From: Candidatus Melainabacteria bacterium
GTDB lineage: Bacteria > Cyanobacteriota > Vampirovibrionia > Vampirovibrionales > Vampirovibrionaceae
Assembly: GCA_902168245.1 (NCBI GenBank)
Contig: CABHPA010000098.1
Coordinates: 1 to 58,126, forward strand
Length of the DNA: 58,126 nt
Reading direction: 5' to 3'
Shown here piece after piece: positions 16,870 to 25,711 of the stretch. Positions within the stretch are counted from its first letter, which is position 1; every line of letters starts with the position of its first letter. Under the pieces are notes generated by a model. The model was not told the origin of the DNA and made no database searches. It worked only from the letters and a program-made list of their open reading frames with translations. The translations under genes were made by a program, and so were the position numbers.

Positions 16870-17966
16870 TGATGACGCCTAACCCGTTACCAACAACCCA
16901 TCACAACCGGCCTTTGATTTCGATCATTATGCCCACCTATAACGCCGCCCGTTATATCGGCAAAGCAATCCAGTCGGTATTGGGGCAAACTTATTCTCAT
17001 TGGGAATTAATCATTGTGGACGACGCCTCCACGGATGACACGGAAAACGTGGTGCGCGCCTTTGAGGATACGCGCATTCGCTACCACAAGGTAAACCGCA
17101 TCGGGCACCCGGCCGGTGTGCGAAACACCGCACTAAGAATGGCCCAGGGGGAACTCATCGCCTTTCTGGATTCAGATGATCTTTATTTTCCGCAATCGCT
17201 GGAAAAACTGTCACGCCCGTTGCTGAGCAACCCCAATTACTTTGCCGTGTATGGGTTTGAGTTCAGCATTGATGAAAACGACGCCACGCTGCCCCAGGCA
17301 GTGAATTTAATTCCCCGCCAAAGCCCGTTTGCCGAGGAGGAACCGCCGTACCAATTGCCACCCGATTACGGCCATAGCTGGGAACAGATTGTAACCAGCA
17401 AAATTACCAACATGCTGCCTGCGCTGATGCTGCGCCGCGCCGACTGGGAGCAAATCGGCTTCTTTAACGAAAACCTGTGCGGCCCGGAAGATTACGAGTT
17501 TTACGTGCGCATGTTCCTGCACAACTACAATGGAGTGTACTGCCTGAGCGATTACGTTTACCAGTACCGCATCCATTCCGCCAGCCTCACCAAAGCGCCG
17601 GAACATTACCAGAAACTGCTGGACAGTTGCCTGAAAATTATGAAATGGATGTTTGATGAAGCAGCCATTCCGGCGCATGCGCTAACTTATCGCTCCAAGG
17701 CGCATATTGCCTGTTACCGCTACCTTGCCCGTGAACGGCTGCTGAACCACCAGCCCGCCATTGCCCGAAAACTGGCCATGATGGCCTGGCGGGATCAAAA
17801 CGTACACCGGATCGATTTTTTAAAACAATGCGGCCCCATCCTCATTCGCTCTTTCTTGCCCTCCTGTTTCGATCAGCTGCTCGTCCAACTGCGCCGCACA
17901 CTCAAAAATCGCGCATTTCAAAATCCCGTATTCAATTATCAGGAAAAAACCGCCCTTTCATCATGA
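16869..17966 (+). CDS. Family 2 glycosyltransferase
   Basis: The 365-residue GT-A enzyme has the N-terminal ISIIMPTYNAARYIGKAI start. Nucleotide-sugar-binding VDDASTDDT and the metal-binding DSDD (AFLDSDDLYFP) follow, with a downstream catalytic-type GPEDYEFYVR segment (ED). It would add one sugar of the repeat unit at the cytoplasmic membrane face. ATG 16869 overlaps the flippase stop (TGATG), and its own stop overlaps the next gene's ATG at 17963, so it sits inside a tightly coupled operon. Confidence 0.93.
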   Translation: MMTPNPLPTTHHNRPLISIIMPTYNAARYIGKAIQSVLGQTYSHWELIIVDDASTDDTENVVRAFEDTRIRYHKVNRIGHPAGVRNTALRMAQGELIAFLDSDDLYFPQSLEKLSRPLLSNPNYFAVYGFEFSIDENDATLPQAVNLIPRQSPFAEEEPPYQLPPDYGHSWEQIVTSKITNMLPALMLRRADWEQIGFFNENLCGPEDYEFYVRMFLHNYNGVYCLSDYVYQYRIHSASLTKAPEHYQKLLDSCLKIMKWMFDEAAIPAHALTYRSKAHIACYRYLARERLLNHQPAIARKLAMMAWRDQNVHRIDFLKQCGPILIRSFLPSCFDQLLVQLRRTLKNRAFQNPVFNYQEKTALSS

Positions 17967-19156
17967 CCACCGAATTGCTTGCCCCCCCCCTATCGCCGTC
18001 AACCATCTCTCCGTCAGCCACTGGCAGTGAGACATACCATAGCCACGTCATTACCACGCTGGCGGAATTTGAAGCCGTTAAAGCCGAATGGAATGACTTC
18101 CTCCTGAAACAGACTGGCGACCGTAACCTTTGCCTGACGCATGGCTGGCTGTTGACCTGGCTGAAGCATTTCCCGCCGGAGCAATTGCTGATTATCATTG
18201 TGAAAGACGCCCATGGCCGGTGGGTGGGCGCAGCCCCGCTCAAAATAAGTAAAAGCAAAAACGGGCTATTCCACAGGCTTTTACGGCAGGTACAATTTAT
18301 CGGCACCCAGCCCACGGTATTCGACTGGATGAAATTCGTGATTTTACCCGCAGCCAGCCAGGAGCGGGTAGTGGAAGCCATCGCCACCGTTTTGCGCCAT
18401 TCCAAGTGGGATGTGCTGGATCTGCAATTCCATCCTGAACAGAAGCAATTACAGCAATTGGAAAGATGCTTGCAACCCCTTGGCAACGCGTCCGGAATTC
18501 AGGGCGACACCCCGATTCCCTATTTAAAACTACCGGCCACCGAAGCCGAATACGAGAAAGTGCGCCGCAAAAAAACGCGGCTGGAAGTCAACCGCCATTG
18601 CAACCGTTTCGCCAAGGAATTCGGCAGCCCGTTGCAGTTGGAGTTCCAGCCCGCCACGGAAGCCAGCGACGCCATCTTGACCCGCTTTTTTGCAGGGCAT
18701 ATTAAATACTGGGCGGAAAAAAACCATAAAAGTGATTTTCAACGCTTCCCCCAACTATTCCAGTTTTATAAGGACATGCTGGCTTACTCGCAGGAACAGG
18801 CGGATGAATCCGAGCCCAAATTGCTGTTTTCCGTCCTCAAAATGGAAGAATACCAGCTTAGTTACCACCTTGGGTTCTGGCAAGGCAACAGCTACCTGAG
18901 CCACATTACCCACTTTAACCAGGGATTCAAAAGCTACAGTCCCGGCACCGTCCATATGGACAAACTGGTGTTTGACGCCATCGCCAGGGGCGGGCTGGAA
19001 TTTGAATTCGGGCGGGGCGATGAGCCGTACAAGAGAATGTGGACGCAGGATAAAAAACCGCTCTGGCGCCTGCGGATGTTCCGGAACCCGATGAGCGCGG
19101 CCATTTGGCAGGTTGATATTTTACTCAAGCGAATGACAGGAAAAAGCACCGAATGA
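17963..19156 (+). CDS. CelD/BcsL-type (FemAB-like) acyltransferase, first of two
   Basis: The 397-residue product has an N-terminal GNAT-related half (about 35-180; AVKAEWNDFLLK, then LTHGWLLTWLKHF). The C-terminal Acetyltransf_6 domain (about 215-380) ends in the typical DKLVFDAIARGGLEFEFGRGDEPYK segment (G-R-G-x-E-P-Y-K core). Such proteins are common in exopolysaccharide loci, and related FemX-type enzymes transfer amino acids or acyl groups. It probably decorates the sugar repeat unit. The ATG at 17963 lies within the previous gene's stop (ATGA). Confidence 0.85.
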   Translation: MTTELLAPPLSPSTISPSATGSETYHSHVITTLAEFEAVKAEWNDFLLKQTGDRNLCLTHGWLLTWLKHFPPEQLLIIIVKDAHGRWVGAAPLKISKSKNGLFHRLLRQVQFIGTQPTVFDWMKFVILPAASQERVVEAIATVLRHSKWDVLDLQFHPEQKQLQQLERCLQPLGNASGIQGDTPIPYLKLPATEAEYEKVRRKKTRLEVNRHCNRFAKEFGSPLQLEFQPATEASDAILTRFFAGHIKYWAEKNHKSDFQRFPQLFQFYKDMLAYSQEQADESEPKLLFSVLKMEEYQLSYHLGFWQGNSYLSHITHFNQGFKSYSPGTVHMDKLVFDAIARGGLEFEFGRGDEPYKRMWTQDKKPLWRLRMFRNPMSAAIWQVDILLKRMTGKSTE

Positions 19157-20163
19157 GCATTGTTGCCGAACAGGAACTGAGTCTTCCCCAAACGGAAGTT
19201 TTTCCTTATGAAACGCCAGCCTTCCAGCAATGCTGGTGGGAATTTTTAGCGCCCAAGTTCGATATTCCGGTTAAAAACGGCGATCTGCTGATTTACCGGA
19301 AGCCGGTTTTAAAAAGCCTGCTCAAAATGCGGGAAGCGCGCATTGCGGGCTGGAATAACGCCTGGCATCAGGATTTAACCGCCAGCCGCATAGAGGAACT
19401 GGAAGAACTGGCCCAAACCAGCGGTTGGGATTATTTCCGCATGACCTGGAACGAAACCCGCGCAAACTGCCAGGCATTTGAACTGTTGGCGGAAAAAGGC
19501 TTCCCCACCCTGCAATTGCAAGCCCCGACGCAATACGCTATTGATTTGAGCGACGGTTTTGAGGGCTATTTGCAAAGGTTAAGCCACAACAGCCGCAAAA
19601 GCCTGAAAAAGAAAACCCGCAAAGGGCAGGTGTTAAACCCGGAAATTATCCCCTACCAGAACGAAGCGGAAATTGACGGCTTTTTTGAGGAATTGTTCCG
19701 CCACCATATTGCCTATTGGGATGAAAAAGCGGGACGGAGCTATTTTAACGACATAGAGGAACGCAATTTTATTGTGAACTGGGCCAAAAACCTGCACCAT
19801 TCCGGCCAGTTGGCGCTGGATCGGCTGGTGATGGGCGGGGAAACCGTCAACCTGAGCATGGGCATCCTGAGCGGCAGAACCTTCTACTGGCTGCTGACGG
19901 TTAATACCGGCCTGCACCATGAATACGTGCCGGGCATTATCGGTCTGTACATGCGGTTGGAACAACTGGCGGCGCAAGGCGTTACCCGTTTCAAAATGGG
20001 TTCGGGCGATTATTTTTACAAGGTGCAAAGCGCCAACCAACTGGAAACCTGCCGGGAGTTGATTGTCTGTAACCCGCGCTCGCTAAAAGGGAAAGCTTAT
20101 TTCCAGTGGTTGAGCAGGCAAACGCCGCTTCCCGCCGGGCAACAGGAATCAAAAGACGCCTAA
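19153..20163 (+). CDS. CelD/BcsL-type (FemAB-like) acyltransferase, second of two
   Basis: The 336-residue paralogue has the same C-terminal fold. RLSHNSRKSLKKKTRKG marks the start of the Acetyltransf_6 domain, and GVTRFKMGSGDYFYK corresponds to the closing G-x-G-D/E-x-Y-K motif. The N-terminus differs from the first copy, so this is an old duplication or two independent recruitments. Start ATG overlaps the preceding stop (ATGA at 19153-19156). It is the last gene of the coupled run; no clear terminator follows. Confidence 0.85.
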   Translation: MSIVAEQELSLPQTEVFPYETPAFQQCWWEFLAPKFDIPVKNGDLLIYRKPVLKSLLKMREARIAGWNNAWHQDLTASRIEELEELAQTSGWDYFRMTWNETRANCQAFELLAEKGFPTLQLQAPTQYAIDLSDGFEGYLQRLSHNSRKSLKKKTRKGQVLNPEIIPYQNEAEIDGFFEELFRHHIAYWDEKAGRSYFNDIEERNFIVNWAKNLHHSGQLALDRLVMGGETVNLSMGILSGRTFYWLLTVNTGLHHEYVPGIIGLYMRLEQLAAQGVTRFKMGSGDYFYKVQSANQLETCRELIVCNPRSLKGKAYFQWLSRQTPLPAGQQESKDA

Positions 20164-20308
20164 ACCAGCAGCCATCCCAGGAAACTATTTTTTCTAAAAA
20201 CTTTTTTAAAAAACTGAAACTTCTTCCCATGGCAGTTCGTATAGAAAATACTTCCGCCCTGAGAAACGGGCGCACTTTCCACAACCAAAGCAATGGGAGC
20301 CGTCCGTT

Positions 20309-20842
20309 ATGCTTCAATCCATTATCAAACCCAGTCATCGTTTTCAGGCAGTCGCACTTGGTTTTGCCCTGGTGGCGTCCACCGGCATGTCCATCGCCCT
20401 GGCGGCAGATACCGCCACCCCCGACAGCGCGCCGGGCACCCCGTCCGCAAACGCCCATGCCTGGGGCGGCAAACACGCCGGAACGCACAAAGGCTGCGGC
20501 GTTATGAAACAGCTTGGGTTGAGCGAAGACCAAAAAAGCCGCTTAAAGGCAGCCGGTAAGACATTCAGGGAAGAAAACAAGGCCGCATTTGAGAGCATGA
20601 AAGCAAAACACCAACAATTGCGGCAACTGGGCGACGCCCCCGCCAACGAGGCCCAACGGCAGCAGCTTCGCGCAGAATTGAAGCAGGAGCGGGAAGCGCT
20701 TCATGCCAAACGCAAGGCCTCTATGCAAGGCATTTTAACCCCGGAACAGGAAAGCAAATGGCAAGCATTGAAAAAAGAATGCATGGCCAAGCACAAAGGC
20801 AGAAGAGGGCAGCCTAAAGCCCCCAGTCAACCGGCTGGTTAA
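20309..20842 (+). CDS. Spy/CpxP-like periplasmic protein
   Basis: The 177-residue protein has a signal peptide (cleavage near ALA-AD, residue about 33). A helical, highly charged body holds two LTxxQ-like motifs (LGLSEDQKSRLKA and ILTPEQESKWQAL). This is the Spy/CpxP pattern of ATP-independent periplasmic chaperones or stress sensors. The tail is basic and Gln/Pro-rich. It is followed by a good terminator (20921-20950), so it is its own unit. It may help folding of envelope components made by the neighbouring locus, which is inference. Confidence 0.75.
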   Translation: MLQSIIKPSHRFQAVALGFALVASTGMSIALAADTATPDSAPGTPSANAHAWGGKHAGTHKGCGVMKQLGLSEDQKSRLKAAGKTFREENKAAFESMKAKHQQLRQLGDAPANEAQRQQLRAELKQEREALHAKRKASMQGILTPEQESKWQALKKECMAKHKGRRGQPKAPSQPAG

Positions 20843-20920
20843 CGAACCTACTATTTTTCCTGACTACTCTGTTTACCCAAAAACCCAAACAAAACAAATT
20901 GCAAACACTTTAACCAACTC

Positions 20921-20950
20921 AAAGGCTGTGAACGACCCCACAGCCTTTTT
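20921..20950 (+). terminator. Rho-independent terminator after the Spy-like gene
   Basis: AAAGGCTGTG (20921-20930) pairs with CACAGCCTTT across an 8-base loop and runs into TTTTT. It sits between convergent genes. Confidence 0.85.
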
Positions 20951-20961
20951 CTTTGCGCGGT

Positions 20962-22278
20962 TTACCGCCGGGTCGCTCCCTCCGGAAGGATGCCCTTTTG
21001 TACATATACCGGCCGAATGGCTTGCCGCATGCCGGGTAACCGAACCGCAAACACCCCGGCCCCCACAATGCAAATTGCGCCTCCCAGCAGCAGCGTATGG
21101 CCAACCCCGATATGGTTGGCGCAAGAACCCACCAGCAGACTGCCAAACGGGGTCATGCCCAGAAAGGCCATGGTATACAGGCTCATCACCCGGCCGCGCA
21201 TGGCGTCATCCGCCAGCGTTTGCAGCATGATATTGCTGGAGGCCAGTTGCACCATCATGCCCAGCCCCAGGAAGAATAGCAGGACTAAGGACAGCCACAG
21301 GCTTCTGGAAAACGAGAAACAGATCAACGCGCTCCCGAACACACCCGCCGCAATGGGAATCAATCGCCCCAATCCCAGCACCGACGGCCTGGCTGCCAGG
21401 TAAACGGCACCAGTCAGCGCACCAGTCCCTACCGCGCCCATTAAGTAGCCCAGTGTCTGCGCGTCGCCATGCAGCACATCGCGGGCAAACACCGGCATCA
21501 GCACCGAGTACGGCAGCCCGACCAGGCTAACCAGCGCAATCAACAACAGAATGGCCCGCATGGGCGGAAACCGATAAGCGTACGCAAAACCTTTGCGAAT
21601 GCTGGCCAGATAACCATTCTGATGTTCGGCGCGGTAATGCGGCTTCAGTCGCATGCTTAACAGCGCCAAAATCACCGCAATATAACTAAGACCGTTCAAC
21701 AAGAAGCACCAGCCCTCTCCCACGGAGGCGATCGCTATCCCCGCAATGGCCGGGCCAATCAGCCGGGTTCCGTTAAACACGGAGGAATTTAGGGAAACCG
21801 CGTTGCTGAGATATTCCGGCTTATCCAGCATATCCACCACAAATGCCTGGCGAACCGGAATATCCACGCCGGTCACAATCCCCATGAACACGCTCAGGTA
21901 CAGCACCTGCCAAACCTGGATATGCCCGCTGAAAGACAGGTAAGCCAGCGCAAGCGCCTGGGCCATGGACAACGCCTGGGTCAGGATCAGGATTTTATGG
22001 CGATTAAAGCGATCCGCCATAATGCCCGCAAACGGGGCAATCACAAAGCCCGGCCCCTGGCTAAGAAAAGCCACCATACCCAGCAAAAGGGCGGAATGCG
22101 TCAGCCGGTAAACCAGCCAGCTCATCGCCATCTGCTGCATCCAGGTGCCAATCAGGGACACAAGCTGCCCGGAAATAAACAGCCGGAAGTTGCGACTGTA
22201 CAATGCCCGAAACAGGTGCCGAAGTCCCGTCAGGGGCGCTTCTGTTTCCGGCGATGGCGGCTGGTTATGGTTTTGCAT
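20962..22278 (-). CDS. MFS exporter (MFS_3/EntS-like, DHA3 group)
   Basis: The 438-residue permease has 12 predicted transmembrane helices. The N-terminal pattern is typical of the MFS_3 family: FRALYSRNFRLFISGQLVSL, WMQQMAMSWLVY, then GFVIAPFAGIMADRFNRHKI (motif A D-R-x-x-R/K-K). Family members export enterobactin, macrolides or other hydrophobic compounds by proton antiport; no substrate can be read here. It is monocistronic with a promoter directly upstream (22304-22333). Confidence 0.92.
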   Translation of the reverse strand: MQNHNQPPSPETEAPLTGLRHLFRALYSRNFRLFISGQLVSLIGTWMQQMAMSWLVYRLTHSALLLGMVAFLSQGPGFVIAPFAGIMADRFNRHKILILTQALSMAQALALAYLSFSGHIQVWQVLYLSVFMGIVTGVDIPVRQAFVVDMLDKPEYLSNAVSLNSSVFNGTRLIGPAIAGIAIASVGEGWCFLLNGLSYIAVILALLSMRLKPHYRAEHQNGYLASIRKGFAYAYRFPPMRAILLLIALVSLVGLPYSVLMPVFARDVLHGDAQTLGYLMGAVGTGALTGAVYLAARPSVLGLGRLIPIAAGVFGSALICFSFSRSLWLSLVLLFFLGLGMMVQLASSNIMLQTLADDAMRGRVMSLYTMAFLGMTPFGSLLVGSCANHIGVGHTLLLGGAICIVGAGVFAVRLPGMRQAIRPVYVQKGILPEGATRR

Positions 22279-22303
22279 GGCTTTGGCATTCCCGGTTACT
22301 CCT

Positions 22304-22333
22304 ATTATAGGGCGGATAAACCAAGGCGCTCAA
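22304..22333 (-). promoter_or_regulatory. Promoter of the MFS exporter gene
   Basis: On the minus strand TTGAGC (22333-22328) is followed after 18 bases by a perfect TATAAT (22309-22304). Transcription would start about 18 bases before the ATG at 22278, giving a very short leader. Confidence 0.5.
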
Positions 22334-22382
22334 CAGGGTTCCAACGGGGATGCCCAAACAGCGTAATGCCGTCCTCTCCTGC

Positions 22383-23156
22383 CTAATCGGAAAAAACCGG
22401 CGTTTTAGCAGCTAAAAAGGCTTCCCACAGGCTAATTAACGCCACCGGGGTTTCCACCATCGGATAGTGGCCCGCATTGGGGATGACTTCCATGCTGCCC
22501 GCCGGGAACCACTTTAAAATGGTCGCGCGCACCAGCTCAGGCGTGACCGCCGGATCATGCTCCCCGACCAACACCTGAAACGGGATGTCCAGGCCGTTAA
22601 CCCGCTCATCGAAAACCGTGTCGGCCCATGCAATCAAATAATCGCCAAACGCGTCTGCGGTGGTCTGTGCAAGCGAGCGCTCCGTCATCACCCGGCCAAA
22701 GGCAGGGGACAGCCGGTTGCCCGTAGTATGCATCAGGATTGCCTGGCGGTTTTGCGGATTGTCTTTGGCGCCGTCAAAAAGCGCCCGGGTGCCTTCATCC
22801 ATCGGGAAACCGCTGGCCGGAACCGGCGCAATGCCTACCAATCGCTGCACCCGTTTGGGCGCCTGCGCGGCCAGCCATTGAATCGCCATACCACCCATGG
22901 AGTGACCAATCAGGCTGAAGGTTTCCCAACCCAGGGAATCCGCCAGATCCAGCGCGTCCTGCGCAATTTCGGGCATGGTATGCGCCCCGCCAAGATGCGC
23001 GGACTGACCGTACCCCCGATAATCCATAAAGGCATAGGTAAACTTGTCCGTATCCAGAAACGGCCTAACCAGGTCGAACGCGCTGGAATCGCCGAACCAG
23101 CCATGCAACACCAGCACTTTATGAGGGCCATCCCCATATAAATGATACCCAATCAT
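22383..23156 (-). CDS. Alpha/beta-fold hydrolase
   Basis: The 257-residue enzyme has the oxyanion segment VLHGWFGDSS, nucleophile elbow GHSMGG (Ser about 107), an acid in GEHDPAV, and the catalytic His in GHYPMVE near the C-terminus. The fold resembles the lactonase/epoxide hydrolase/MhpC-like group; the substrate is unknown. The start at 23156 is set by a strong ribosome-binding site (GGGGAGGT) 7 bases upstream. A longer in-frame ORF extends to 23279 but has no such signal. Confidence 0.9.
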   Translation of the reverse strand: MIGYHLYGDGPHKVLVLHGWFGDSSAFDLVRPFLDTDKFTYAFMDYRGYGQSAHLGGAHTMPEIAQDALDLADSLGWETFSLIGHSMGGMAIQWLAAQAPKRVQRLVGIAPVPASGFPMDEGTRALFDGAKDNPQNRQAILMHTTGNRLSPAFGRVMTERSLAQTTADAFGDYLIAWADTVFDERVNGLDIPFQVLVGEHDPAVTPELVRATILKWFPAGSMEVIPNAGHYPMVETPVALISLWEAFLAAKTPVFSD

Positions 23157-23235
23157 CAAACGACCTCCCCAAAAAAATGAATAATGCCCAATTTTAACAA
23201 AGACCAGCCCGGCTTCCGCACAAGTGCATAGCGCC

Positions 23236-23275
23236 AAAAAATGCCAGCCCGTCTGCTCATGCAAACCGGGCTGGC
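23236..23275 (-). terminator. Rho-independent terminator downstream of the Bcp gene
   Basis: Read on the minus strand, GCCAGCCCG and CGGGCTGGC form a perfect 9-bp stem with a 15-base loop, followed by ATTTTTT. It ends transcription of the peroxiredoxin gene before the hydrolase. Confidence 0.8.
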
Positions 23276-23308
23276 TCAAATTTCAAACAACCGAAAGACG
23301 GCGTCGCG

Positions 23309-23770
23309 TCAGCTAAAGGACTGGATGACTTCCAGCAGTTCCGTATCCGGCGGCAAACCCTGCTTGGCGTAGCGAACAATACCTGTTGCATCCAGAATAT
23401 AGACCGTGCGCTGAATGCCTTTACCATCCTCTTTCAATGCCTGGTAGGCTTTGGCCATGGTTCGTTCCGCGTCCACCAGAATGGGAAACTTGTAGGACTG
23501 GTTCGTGGCGAACCGCTCGTGGCTTTCCAGCGAATCCGGGTTGGACGCGATAAATTCCGTGTTCAGCCCCTTGAATAACTCGGTATCGTCCCGCAGCGCG
23601 CAAAGCTGCTGGGTGCAGCCCGGCGTTTGATCTTTTGGGTAGAACACAATAATCAGGTTTTTCCCCTGGTAATCGGACAATTTGACCCGATGCCCGCCGG
23701 TTGCAGGCAGATCGAAATCCGGGGCTTTCGTGCCAACAGACAAAGGTTGATACCCTTCTACAATCGTCAT
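23309..23770 (-). CDS. bcp: Thiol peroxidase of the Bcp/PrxQ family
   Basis: This 153-residue peroxiredoxin reduces peroxides with thioredoxin. The peroxidatic Cys lies in YPKDQTPGCT and the resolving Cys five residues later (CTQQLC), the atypical 2-Cys Bcp arrangement. The start at 23770 is fixed by GGGAGGAGAAG a few bases upstream. The extended frame to 23803 runs through this ribosome-binding site and is unlikely. It is monocistronic with its own terminator. Confidence 0.95.
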   Translation of the reverse strand: MTIVEGYQPLSVGTKAPDFDLPATGGHRVKLSDYQGKNLIIVFYPKDQTPGCTQQLCALRDDTELFKGLNTEFIASNPDSLESHERFATNQSYKFPILVDAERTMAKAYQALKEDGKGIQRTVYILDATGIVRYAKQGLPPDTELLEVIQSFS

Positions 23771-23980
23771 CACTTGACTTCTCCTCCCTAAAATTGGATT
23801 CACGGCCTTTTTTCACCGTGGGCGTATTCTACCACAACCTTTTAAGCCTTCTGGGGTAATGTATTATTTATTGTTTTTAAAATCAAAAGCAAATACCCAA
23901 TCCCTGCCAATAGTCGTTCAAGCCTACCCAGGTCGCTTCAAAATTTAAATTTTGAAGCGTATACGGTCTATCAAATACTC

Positions 23981-24010
23981 TTGCAAAGCCGCTTCCTTTT
24001 GACATATAGT
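23981..24010 (+). promoter_or_regulatory. Promoter of tRNA-Val
   Basis: TTGCAA (23981-23986), an 18-base spacer, then TATAGT (24005-24010). Transcription would start about 16 bases before the tRNA. A TTGACA at 23999-24004 is a better -35 by sequence but has no convincing -10 at the right distance. Confidence 0.45.
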
Positions 24011-24032
24011 GTCCGTACGCAACATTCTCAAA

Positions 24033-24107
24033 GGGCGATTGGCTCAGCGGTAGAGCACTCCCTTCACACGGGAGGGGTCACTGGTTCGATTCCAGTATCG
24101 CCCACCA
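24033..24107 (+). tRNA. tRNA-Val (anticodon CAC)
   Basis: A full cloverleaf is visible. The acceptor stem GGGCGAT pairs with ATCGCCC. The D arm is GCTC...GAGC. The anticodon stem CTCCC/GGGAG carries loop TTCACAC (anticodon CAC, reads GTG). The T arm is CTGG-TTCGATT-CCAG. The discriminator is A and the CCA end is encoded. It is followed by a terminator. Confidence 0.97.
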
Positions 24108-24122
24108 TTTTTTAAACATTTT

Positions 24123-24154
24123 AGTCCCAAGCCCGTTAAGAGCAGGGACTTTTT
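24123..24154 (+). terminator. Terminator of the tRNA-Val transcript
   Basis: AGTCCC (24123-24128) pairs with GGGACT (24145-24150), followed by a T run. Confidence 0.8.
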
Positions 24155-24186
24155 AGTTTTCAGAAGCAGTCACAGCACTGATACCG

Positions 24187-24654
24187 CTACAAAGGCTCTC
24201 TGGAATCCACCAGAAACCGGATAATCCGCCCCCAGAAATCCCGCTTGGCCTCGCGCGCCTGCTCCATACGGTACAAATCTTCCCGAATGGATTGTTGGCG
24301 TTCCAACGCCACCCCAATATCGGCCTCCGTACAAAACCGCTCAGCCACCAGCACCTCTCCCAAAGGCTTCCCGGTTCGCGCCTGGATTCGCAGCGCCTTA
24401 TTCAGTTGTTCCTGACGGATCAACTGTTCCTTCAGCAGAATATTTCCCAGCCGGGTAGCCTCCTGAAACAAGTTTTTCTTTTTGCAGTAGGACTGGAACA
24501 GGGTATGCGCGTTTTTGCCGTTAATCAGGGTCTTTTGCTCCAACAGGCCATTTTCCTCCAGGGCGCTTGCCACCAGTTCTTCGGACGTAGCCCCAAACGG
24601 ATTGGCCCACTCATCCTGCCGAATGCCTGATATTGAAACGCTCTGCTTTCCCAA
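24187..24654 (-). CDS. Stand-alone MshEN / T2SSE-N-like domain protein
   Basis: The 155-residue protein has a core (about residues 67-120) that matches the repeat seen at the N-terminus of type II secretion/pilus ATPases: RLGNILLKEQLIRQEQLNKA then GKPLGEVLVAERFCTEADI (L-G-x-x-L-V/L repeats about 35 residues apart). In MshE such repeats bind cyclic di-GMP. Here there is no ATPase. The N-terminal part and the basic C-terminus (about 120-155) are unrecognised. The start is TTG at 24654 with GAGGAAA upstream; no ATG exists in the N-terminal part. Function unknown; a regulatory or adaptor role is inference. Confidence 0.65.
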   Translation of the reverse strand: MGKQSVSISGIRQDEWANPFGATSEELVASALEENGLLEQKTLINGKNAHTLFQSYCKKKNLFQEATRLGNILLKEQLIRQEQLNKALRIQARTGKPLGEVLVAERFCTEADIGVALERQQSIREDLYRMEQAREAKRDFWGRIIRFLVDSREPL

Positions 24655-24785
24655 AATACGCCACTTTCCTCACCGCTGTGACTTTGACCCGTCTTGAGAT
24701 CCTTGTTTTTCCCATTCTTATTTTAGCCGATATCCGGCCTTGGGTGGCCTGTAAACCAATTTTTAACCTCGCCAAGTCTTTGGGG

Positions 24786-25499
24786 CTAAACCTGTCGAAT
24801 CACGGCCAGGTAAAGCAACCGCCGCTGACGGAAGCCGAGTTTCTCGTAAAGGTGGATAGCGCCCAGGTTATCGGCCTTGCAATGGAGAAACGGCAATTCG
24901 CCCAAGCTGGTAATATGCCGCATGACCTCTAGAATCAGGGCTTTTGCGTATCCCCGCCCTTGAAAATCCGGATGGGTACAGACGGCGCTAACCTCCCTGA
25001 AGCCCGGAAGATGCAGACGCATGCCCGCCATGGCCGCCAGACGACCTCCAGCCCGAATCCCGACATAATGGCCCAATTCAAAGGTTCTGTCCCGAAACGG
25101 GCCCGGCTTGGTCAACTGCGTTAATTCAATCATTTGCGGGATATCCGCCACCGTCAGGAGTTCCACAGCCGAAACATCCCTCTTGTTCCCCAGGAGTGAA
25201 GATCCGTCATACACCATCTGGGTTAACATCCCGTCCGCCTCCAGCGTCCAGCCGGACGGAATCAAAGGGGGCTCCTCCAGAAACAGGCCCAGGGTTCCCC
25301 CCGGTTTCGCCAGCTTGCCCAACGCGGCGTATGCCTCCTCACTTTGGGAGGCCATTCCAGCCAGCGGGCCAACCTCGTCAATAAACCGCCGGGCCAGCGC
25401 ATTGGCTTCCGCAAAAACCTCTTGGGTCTCTCCCAGGGCATTCCAGATGGGATTATCCAGATTTTTAACCAATGTGTCCTGTACGGGCATATCGCTCAC
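24786..25499 (-). CDS. GNAT-family N-acetyltransferase (FR47-like)
   Basis: The 237-residue product has the GNAT domain in its second half. Acetyl-CoA binding is shown by VCTHPDFQGRGYAKALIL (the Q/R-x-x-G-x-G/A core) and the late motif NLGAIHLYEKLGF. The N-terminal about 110 residues are a less conserved helical region. The start is GTG at 25499, with an ATG three codons later as an alternative; the ribosome-binding site is poor for both. The substrate is unknown. Confidence 0.85.
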   Translation of the reverse strand: MSDMPVQDTLVKNLDNPIWNALGETQEVFAEANALARRFIDEVGPLAGMASQSEEAYAALGKLAKPGGTLGLFLEEPPLIPSGWTLEADGMLTQMVYDGSSLLGNKRDVSAVELLTVADIPQMIELTQLTKPGPFRDRTFELGHYVGIRAGGRLAAMAGMRLHLPGFREVSAVCTHPDFQGRGYAKALILEVMRHITSLGELPFLHCKADNLGAIHLYEKLGFRQRRLLYLAVIRQV

Positions 25500-25608
25500 C
25501 GATTCATCGACAAAAGCCCCGGAGCGGGCCTATGGCCAAGACACCCGCCAGGACTGTTCGACGTCCATACTACAAACCACGACCTGTCAAGGAAGGTCTA
25601 TGTATTGT

Positions 25609-25638
25609 TTTACCACAAGCGCACCAGCCGGTTACAAT
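25609..25638 (+). promoter_or_regulatory. Promoter upstream of the 25712 gene
   Basis: TTTACC (25609-25614), 18 bases, TACAAT (25633-25638). The start of transcription near 25645 leaves a leader of about 65 bases. Confidence 0.45.
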
Positions 25639-25711
25639 AAAGGGCGCGCCCATTGGGCAATGCGCTTGGCAGGCGCAAAACTTTGGAATGTAGTAGCAGG
25701 ATCTTTTATTC

